Source: Chloroflexaceae bacterium UBA1466 (GTDB taxonomy: Bacteria > Chloroflexota > Chloroflexia > Chloroflexales > Chloroflexaceae). Taken from it: a stretch of 6,138 nt of DNA. Under the pieces are notes generated by a model. That model was not told where the DNA came from. It was given only the letters and a program-made list of their open reading frames with translations, and made no database searches. Below, piece by piece: positions 1-3,813 of the stretch (position 1 is its first letter; each line of letters opens with the position of its first letter). The position numbers were made by a program, and so were the translations under genes. The DNA lies in the NCBI GenBank assembly GCA_002325605.1, contig DCSM01000143.1:2254-8391 (forward strand). Direction: 5' to 3'.

Positions 1-530
1 GGACAACGCAGATTTATGGTCAAAATAATTGCTGTATTTTCACCAACGTTTGTCCAGTTATAAGCCAAATCCTCGTGATAAGAAAGGACATCCCCCGTTT
101 TAAGGAGATATTCCTCTTCGCCGATTTGATACCGCAGCGAACCTTTTAAGAGATAAAGGACTTGGCTGCCCTCACCCGCAAAACCTTGCTGCCCACTGCC
201 TGGTTGGGCCTCAATTTGCCGCATTTCGATGCCCCCACTCGCTGGCAGCAGCGCATAAACTTGCACGGGCGAGTCCTCCAAACTGAGCTTGACCCGCTCA
301 TTGGCCCGCACCACTTGCCCAACTTGCTGATTATCTTCCCCTTCAAAGAAGTGAATCATCTGCACATTGAAGAAAAGGGCCAGTTTCCGTAAATTAGAAA
401 CTGAAATGTTGACTTTATCGCGTTCCAGGCGGCTAAGAAACGAAGGAGTCAGCCCAGAGCCATCCGAAACCTCTTGAAGCGTCAACCCACGTTCTTGGCG
501 CAGCCGACCTATTTTTTGGCCTAAAGACAT
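1..530 (-). CDS. XRE-family transcriptional regulator with C-terminal cupin domain, 3' end cut by window edge
   Basis: This is a DNA-binding regulator; target genes and ligand cannot be named. The reverse strand reads from ATG at 530 to the window edge: 176 codons plus two bases, with no stop. Residues about 3-62 form a classic XRE helix-turn-helix (starting MSLGQKIGRLRQERGLTL; recognition region around SGLTPSFLSRLERDK, then ISVSNLRKLALFF). Residues about 100-175 form a small cupin barrel (VLYLLKGSLRYQIG, then LKTGDVLSYHEDLAYNW). The usual cupin metal histidines appear absent: the HxH region reads AGEG and the later His position is Y157, so a non-metal or organic ligand is more likely. The family is usually 180-190 residues, so only a few C-terminal residues should be missing. 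A purine-rich GGTAAGG lies about 9 bases upstream of the ATG. The gene diverges from dnaN. The family assignment is firm. Confidence 0.9.
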   Translation of the reverse strand, partial: MSLGQKIGRLRQERGLTLQEVSDGSGLTPSFLSRLERDKVNISVSNLRKLALFFNVQMIHFFEGEDNQQVGQVVRANERVKLSLEDSPVQVYALLPASGGIEMRQIEAQPGSGQQGFAGEGSQVLYLLKGSLRYQIGEEEYLLKTGDVLSYHEDLAYNWTNVGENTAIILTINLRC

Positions 531-547
531 TGAAAGAGCCTTACCTA

Positions 548-573
548 CGAAGATCTTTAGAGTAAGACCTTCG
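548..573. repeat. Inverted repeat in the leader of the XRE regulator (possible operator)
   Basis: CGAAGATCTT (548-557) and AAGACCTTCG (564-573) are complementary at 9 of 10 positions around a 6-base centre. The element lies 17 bases upstream of the regulator's start codon and just downstream of its predicted transcription start (about 587). XRE regulators often bind such sites near their own promoter, so autoregulation is a reasonable inference. It could instead act as an mRNA hairpin. The function is unproven. Confidence 0.5.
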
Positions 574-593
574 CATATTACTACATTTTGCCT

Positions 594-622
594 ATTATAC
601 TTCTGAGTCGCCTTTGAAGCAA
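594..622 (-). promoter_or_regulatory. Sigma70-type promoter for the XRE regulator
   Basis: On the minus strand a perfect TATAAT -10 box occupies 599-594. A TTGCTT -35 box (4 of 6 consensus bases) occupies 622-617, with an ideal 17-base spacer. Transcription would begin near 587 and give a leader of about 57 bases that contains the 548-573 inverted repeat. The call rests on consensus match, spacing and correct orientation upstream of the gene. Confidence 0.6.
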
Positions 623-635
623 ATTTACCTCAGAA
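601..635. repeat. Spaced 7-bp inverted repeat spanning the -35 region of the leftward promoter
   Basis: TTCTGAG (601-607) and CTCAGAA (629-635) are perfect inverted copies separated by 21 bases. They abut the TATAAT box (594-599) and enclose the -35 box (617-622) of the regulator promoter. A protein bound here would block or bend that promoter. Seven-base arms can arise by chance, so this is a candidate regulatory site only. Confidence 0.35.
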
Positions 636-681
636 TCACTATCACTTTTGTCCTTATTTACCCTTTTGGCTTATTGGCTGT

Positions 682-710
682 TGGACACTCCTCCCCAAAT
701 ATGTTAGAAT
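682..710 (+). promoter_or_regulatory. Extended -10 sigma70-type promoter for dnaN
   Basis: TGGACA (682-687; 5 of 6 to TTGACA) and TAGAAT (705-710; 5 of 6 to TATAAT) are separated by 17 bases. The -10 box is preceded by TGT, an extended -10 motif. Transcription would start near 717 and leave a leader of about 108 bases before dnaN. The promoter upstream of the next operon (2148-2176) has the same TGTTARAAT core. Confidence 0.65.
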
Positions 711-758
711 AACACCCTGGCTATACTTGGCTAAGGATTTCCCAGGCCTGAGTTCGTT

Positions 759-814
759 GCCGCATTCTTGCACTTTCTGGCTTTGCAGAAGCAATCGCGG
801 CATTTTTAGTTTTT
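759..814 (+). promoter_or_regulatory. Terminator-like leader hairpin immediately upstream of dnaN (possible attenuator)
   Basis: Three paired blocks nest into one imperfect stem: GCCGC (759-763) with GCGGC (797-801), TTGC (768-771) with GCAA (791-794), and TTCTG (775-779) with CAGAA (786-790), closing a 6-base loop. Two T runs follow (803-807 and 810-814). The dnaN Shine-Dalgarno sequence AAGGA begins at 815. A GC-closed stem followed by T runs is the layout of an intrinsic terminator. Because it lies between the dnaN promoter and its start codon, it could act as an attenuator or fold near the ribosome binding site. The internal loops weaken the stem, so this is an inference. Confidence 0.45.
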
Positions 815-824
815 AAGGAAAAGA

Positions 825-2108
825 ATGAAACTTACCTGCCAACAAGAGAGTTTAAAAAAAGGTTTGGCCACCGTGAGTCACGCCGTGGCCACGAAAAGCC
901 CTTTACCTATTCTCCTGAATGTCTTGCTGGTCACAGATAATGGCCGCATCAAGCTGGCCGCGACTGATTTGGAAATTGGGATTACGTGCTGGATTGGGGC
1001 CCGCGTCGAGGTCGAAGGCGGAATCACCTTACCAGCCAAACTCTTTAGCGATGTTATCAGCAATTTGCCCGCCGAAAAACTAACTTTGACCGTCGACCAA
1101 ACAACTCAAACCCTCAAAGTTGAATGTGGCCGCTTTACGACCAATCTCAAAGGCATTACGGCTGAAGATTTTCCGCCGATTCCTACAATTACCGAACAAG
1201 AACCGCTCGTCAAGATTCCACCTGATATGCTCCGCGAAGCGATTGACCAAGTTGCCTTTGCGGCGGCGGTTGACGAGTCGCGCCCCGTGCTGACGGGAGT
1301 TCTCCTGCGCCCTGAACTTGGCTCCGAAGAAGAGGGTGAGGGCGATCTTGTTACGCTCGCTGCCGCCGACGGCTTTCGGTTGGCGGTTCGCAAGCTCAAC
1401 CTGCCTTTGGGCAGCGTTAATCTGCCCCAAATTGCAGCTGATGAGGCAAATGAAACCTCAGATACAGATTTGGAAGCTGACGAAAACGATGAGAATGATG
1501 AGAACGATGAGAACGAGGCTGAAAATATTGCGCCTAAAGCTGCGGTGCTTGAGTATATTATCCCTGCAAAGGCTTTCGCTGAATTAGCCCGCATTATTGG
1601 CACAGCCGAAGAAGATGTTGAGATTACCGTCACCGAGAATGGCAATCAAGTTCTCTTCCATACGGATATGATCGAATTGGTCAGCCAATTGATTGATGGT
1701 AAATTCCCAGACTTTGAGCGGATTATCCCAACCGAATATACCACCCGGTCCTTAATGGAAACGAGCGAATTGCTGAAAGCGGTTAAATTGGCGGCGTTGT
1801 TTGCGAACATTAGCCAGAATATCGTCAAATTGGTTTCCCATCCTGGCGATGATGTTTCCCCTGGAAAGCTAGTTATCAGTGCAAATGCTGCTGAATTAGG
1901 CGATAATACCGGCGAAGTTGACGGCATCGTGCATGGTGAAGGGGGCCAAGTGGCGACCAATGTGAAATATTTAACCGATGCTTTGAATGCGATTCGCACC
2001 GCCCAAGTAGCCATTGAAGCGCAGACCGCGCAAAGCCCTGTAGTTTTCAAACCTGTGGGCAACAGCAATCTGCTCCAAATCGTGATGCCGATGTCCATTC
2101 GCAGCTAA
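825..2108 (+). CDS. dnaN: DNA polymerase III subunit beta (sliding clamp) with an acidic insertion
   Basis: DnaN forms the ring-shaped homodimer that encircles DNA and tethers the replicative polymerase and repair proteins. All three clamp domains are visible: domain I about 1-125 (SPLPILLNVLLV, LAATDLEIGI, LPAKLFSDVI), domain II about 130-260 (RPVLTGVLL, LAAADGFRLAVRKL, IIPAKAFAELARII), domain III about 262-427 (DGKFPDFERIIP, NVKYLTDAL, PVVFKP, and the typical C-terminal MPM motif, ending MPMSIRS). At 427 residues it is about 50 longer than usual. The excess is mainly an acidic linker at about 195-243 with END triplets at 220-231, inserted between domain II strands, with a smaller Glu/Gly-rich extension near 165-174. 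ATG at 825 follows AAGGA at the right distance. The gene has its own promoter and is not next to dnaA or recF in this window. It may be the sole clamp gene or a paralogue; its conserved core suggests a working clamp. Confidence 0.96.
   Translation: MKLTCQQESLKKGLATVSHAVATKSPLPILLNVLLVTDNGRIKLAATDLEIGITCWIGARVEVEGGITLPAKLFSDVISNLPAEKLTLTVDQTTQTLKVECGRFTTNLKGITAEDFPPIPTITEQEPLVKIPPDMLREAIDQVAFAAAVDESRPVLTGVLLRPELGSEEEGEGDLVTLAAADGFRLAVRKLNLPLGSVNLPQIAADEANETSDTDLEADENDENDENDENEAENIAPKAAVLEYIIPAKAFAELARIIGTAEEDVEITVTENGNQVLFHTDMIELVSQLIDGKFPDFERIIPTEYTTRSLMETSELLKAVKLAALFANISQNIVKLVSHPGDDVSPGKLVISANAAELGDNTGEVDGIVHGEGGQVATNVKYLTDALNAIRTAQVAIEAQTAQSPVVFKPVGNSNLLQIVMPMSIRS
1482..1517 (+). repeat. 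9-bp tandem repeat coding for Glu-Asn-Asp inside dnaN
   Basis: Four consecutive 9-base units of the form GAR-AAY-GAN encode END-END-END-ENE (clamp residues 220-231). The codon sequence varies only at third positions (AAC/AAT, GAA/GAG) apart from the final GAG. The units are in frame and multiples of three, so copy-number change by slippage would lengthen or shorten the acidic linker without breaking the gene. Confidence 0.85.
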
Positions 2109-2147
2109 GGCTAGTCAAACTTTAGTTCTTCTCAAGCCGATTAGACC

Positions 2148-2176
2148 TTGAAGTATCTCCACGGGTGTGTTAAAAT
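2148..2176 (+). promoter_or_regulatory. Extended -10 sigma70-type promoter for the thioredoxin-regulator-lipoprotein operon
   Basis: TTGAAG (2148-2153; 4 of 6 to consensus) and TAAAAT (2171-2176; 5 of 6) are separated by 17 bases, and TGT precedes the -10 box. The transcription start would be near 2183. The site lies in the 151-base gap after dnaN, where no convincing intrinsic terminator was found, so some read-through from dnaN is possible. Confidence 0.6.
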
Positions 2177-2187
2177 GCGCCCTAAGA

Positions 2188-2216
2188 GAGCTAAACTAGC
2201 TCCTTCCGCAGGAAGG
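2188..2216 (+). repeat. Two abutting perfect inverted repeats in the thioredoxin-gene leader
   Basis: GAGCTA-AAC-TAGCTC (2188-2202) is followed, sharing one base, by CCTTCC-GCA-GGAAGG (2202-2216). Each has 6-base perfect arms and a 3-base centre. They begin a few bases after the predicted transcription start (about 2183) and end 43 bases before the start codon. They could be operator sites or paired mRNA hairpins at the 5' end that stabilise the transcript. There is no T tract, so they are not a terminator. Confidence 0.5.
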
Positions 2217-2259
2217 CCGCCCGTGGTTCGACTTCAAGGCTAAGAAAGATAGACCTGTA

Positions 2260-2964
2260 ATGCCCGTAGTTGTTGATCTAACCCGCTGTCCTTGTGCGAC
2301 ACCTTGTTACCCCGCGAAAGTTTGTCCGCCAAAGGTCTTGCATTTCGATCTCAGCCAGCCAACCAAAGCGGCAACTTTGGATCCTGCTTTGTGTGGGGAT
2401 TGTAAGGGAATTTGTACCAACTTCTGTGATCCCAGCGCCTTACGCTTTGCGGCAACCCTCGCTGAAGTAAAGTTGCTGGAAGCTGAATTACTGGGCACGC
2501 TGACGGCTGAGGAAATCAACGCTGAACGCAAACGGCTAAAGGAAGAAATCGCTCAAAAACAACAGCAAGGAACGGTGGACGTTACAATGGCTAATTTTGA
2601 GCAAGAGGTTCTCCAAGCCCAACTGCCTGTAGTTGTTGACCTTTGGGCCCCTTCATGTGCCCCGTGCAAGACCTTTGCCCCTATTTTTGCCCAAGTGGCC
2701 CAGGAATATGCGGGGAAGGTCAAATTTTGCAAAATCAACACCGATGCAGAAAAAGGGATTGCTCAAGCTCTACGGGTGCAAAGTATTCCCACGTTACTCT
2801 TTTTTGCGGGGGGCCAGTTGCTGGCCAACATTCCTGGCGCAACAGGGCTGGCCCAATTCCGAAGTACCATCGAGAAGGTCTTGCAAGCCCTTGGGGCTGG
2901 AGCTGCTACCGTGCCCAATCCTCCCTTAGCTGGTAGCCCGCCCAAACCGCCGCGAAGATTCTAG
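2260..2964 (+). CDS. Thioredoxin-domain protein with an N-terminal Cys-rich ferredoxin-like domain
   Basis: This is a probable cytoplasmic thiol-disulfide redox protein of 234 residues, about twice the length of a plain thioredoxin; no signal peptide is seen. Residues 10-56 hold eight cysteines (10, 12, 16, 22, 45, 48, 52, 56). The run CGDCKGICTNFCDP resembles the CxxCxxxC-type ligand runs of 4Fe-4S proteins, and CPCATPC followed by VCP resembles the first half of a ferredoxin-like module found fused to thioredoxin in some anaerobes (recalled, not searched). Residues about 64-103 are a charged helical linker. The thioredoxin fold spans about 108-210, with active site C133-A-P-C136 in the context WAPSCAPCK (S132 replaces the usual Trp, Ala the usual Gly) and cis-proline P177 in SIPTLLFF. 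The tail is Pro-rich. The ATG at 2260 has only a weak purine-rich ribosome site. It is the first gene of the operon, 11 bases before the next gene. Cluster binding is an inference. Confidence 0.85.
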   Translation: MPVVVDLTRCPCATPCYPAKVCPPKVLHFDLSQPTKAATLDPALCGDCKGICTNFCDPSALRFAATLAEVKLLEAELLGTLTAEEINAERKRLKEEIAQKQQQGTVDVTMANFEQEVLQAQLPVVVDLWAPSCAPCKTFAPIFAQVAQEYAGKVKFCKINTDAEKGIAQALRVQSIPTLLFFAGGQLLANIPGATGLAQFRSTIEKVLQALGAGAATVPNPPLAGSPPKPPRRF

Positions 2965-2975
2965 GCTAAAAGCGC

Positions 2976-3758
2976 ATGGTTGGGAGCAGATCACAAACCT
3001 CTATTATTTTGGTTCATGGCCATGCTATCTTCCGCGAAGGTTTGCGCCATAATTTGGCTTGTTTACCCGATTTTCAATTGGTTGGTGAAGCCAGCCATGG
3101 GCAACAAGCCATTAAGTTGGTTGAGAGTATTGTCCCTGAGATAATGGTGGTTGAGGTTGACCTTCCAGGGATAAGCGGGCTAGAAGTAGCGCGAACCATT
3201 AAGCGTTCTCATGCCCAGTTAAAAATCATTGTGCTTGGCCCTTCAGATGATAGTTCATGTGTGGTCAAGGCCATCCGAGCGGGAGCCGCCGCCTTCTTGC
3301 CTCAGAATACTTCTTGGGATGAGCTTCGCCTGACCCTTCAGGAGGTGCGGGAAGGGAAGTATCCAATCAATGATTTAATGCTGACCTTGCCTGCCGTAGC
3401 CACTCAAGTTTTGGATGCTTTTCGCCAAATGGTGGCGGATGAGCAGACTTTGCCAATCTATTCACCCCTTTCCTCCCGTGAATTAGAAGTGATTAACCTA
3501 ATTGCCACAGGGCACAGCAACAAAGAGATTGGGGTCTTCCTGAAGATTAGCAACCAAACCGTGAAAAACCATGTTTCGTCAATTCTCCGCCGCCTGGCGG
3601 TAAATGACCGGACTCAGGCCGTCGTTTATGCAATCCGTCATGGTTGGATTCAAAATCTTCAACCCATGGAGGATTTGACCACGTTTTTTGGGACCGAGTT
3701 GCCGCTTCCCAATGCTTCAACAAGTTCAGCAACCGACCTGCCCGAAAATGAAACCTAA
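2976..3758 (+). CDS. NarL/LuxR-type response-regulator-like protein with a degenerate receiver
   Basis: A DNA-binding transcriptional regulator of 260 residues. Residues about 9-125 have the receiver fold (HAIFREGLRHNL, DLPGISGLEVARTIK, IKLVE, KAIRAGAAAFL). Every phosphorylation residue is replaced: the acidic pair is H14-G15, the phosphoacceptor Asp is E60, the switch Thr/Ser is G88 and the conserved Lys is Q110. A LuxR/GerE helix-turn-helix fills about 164-226 (SSRELEVINLIATGHSNKEI, then TVKNHVSSILRRL) and looks intact. A C-terminal tail of about 34 residues follows and carries a copy of the local short repeat. Glu at the phosphosite can mimic phospho-Asp, so constitutive or ligand-controlled activity is likely (inference). 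No histidine kinase is nearby. The start follows the thioredoxin stop by 11 bases; AGG at 2963-2965 is a weak ribosome site. Confidence 0.92.
   Translation: MVGSRSQTSIILVHGHAIFREGLRHNLACLPDFQLVGEASHGQQAIKLVESIVPEIMVVEVDLPGISGLEVARTIKRSHAQLKIIVLGPSDDSSCVVKAIRAGAAAFLPQNTSWDELRLTLQEVREGKYPINDLMLTLPAVATQVLDAFRQMVADEQTLPIYSPLSSRELEVINLIATGHSNKEIGVFLKISNQTVKNHVSSILRRLAVNDRTQAVVYAIRHGWIQNLQPMEDLTTFFGTELPLPNASTSSATDLPENET
3713..3735 (+). repeat. Short interspersed repeat, type A copy 1 (in the regulator's C-terminal tail)
   Basis: A 23-base sequence with core CAACAAGTTCAGCAACCG is identical to 4056-4078. It encodes ASTSSAT in the non-conserved tail of the LuxR-type regulator, after the DNA-binding domain. 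The flanks of the two copies differ on both sides, so the match is a discrete element and not a longer duplication. Confidence 0.8.
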
Positions 3759-3767
3759 GAGAGATAG

Positions 3768-3780
3768 AGGCAGGATGCCT
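3768..3780 (+). promoter_or_regulatory. Small hairpin over an alternative upstream ATG of the lipoprotein gene
   Basis: AGGCA (3768-3772) pairs with TGCCT (3776-3780) around a 3-base loop. The stem and loop cover the in-frame ATG at 3775 and the nearby GAGG. This argues against that start and for the ATG at 3814, which has AGGA at 3804-3807 six bases upstream and begins a proper lipoprotein signal peptide. A 5-bp stem is weak evidence on its own. Confidence 0.3.
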
Positions 3781-3813
3781 GTACTACTTCAGCAGTGCGC
3801 TTCAGGACAAAGC

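Noticed and set aside
162..392. Forward open frame of 76 codons opposite the XRE regulator
   Set aside because: It is antisense to a convincing helix-turn-helix/cupin protein, with no ribosome site and no domain.
743..750. CAGGCCTG 8-base palindrome in the dnaN leader
   Set aside because: It is perfect but too short to distinguish from chance, with no second copy nearby.
1106..1645. Reverse-strand open frame of 179 codons opposite dnaN
   Set aside because: Its product is Ser-rich low complexity created by the antisense of the acidic END repeats, and it lies wholly inside a clear dnaN coding sequence.
2109..2147. Intrinsic terminator after dnaN
   Set aside because: Only a very short CTAAG/CTTTAG-like pairing is present and there is no T run.
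3775..3813. Upstream in-frame ATG extending the lipoprotein by 13 residues
   Set aside because: It would put a Cys and polar residues before the signal peptide, its ATG sits in a small hairpin, and the ATG at 3814 has a better-spaced AGGA.
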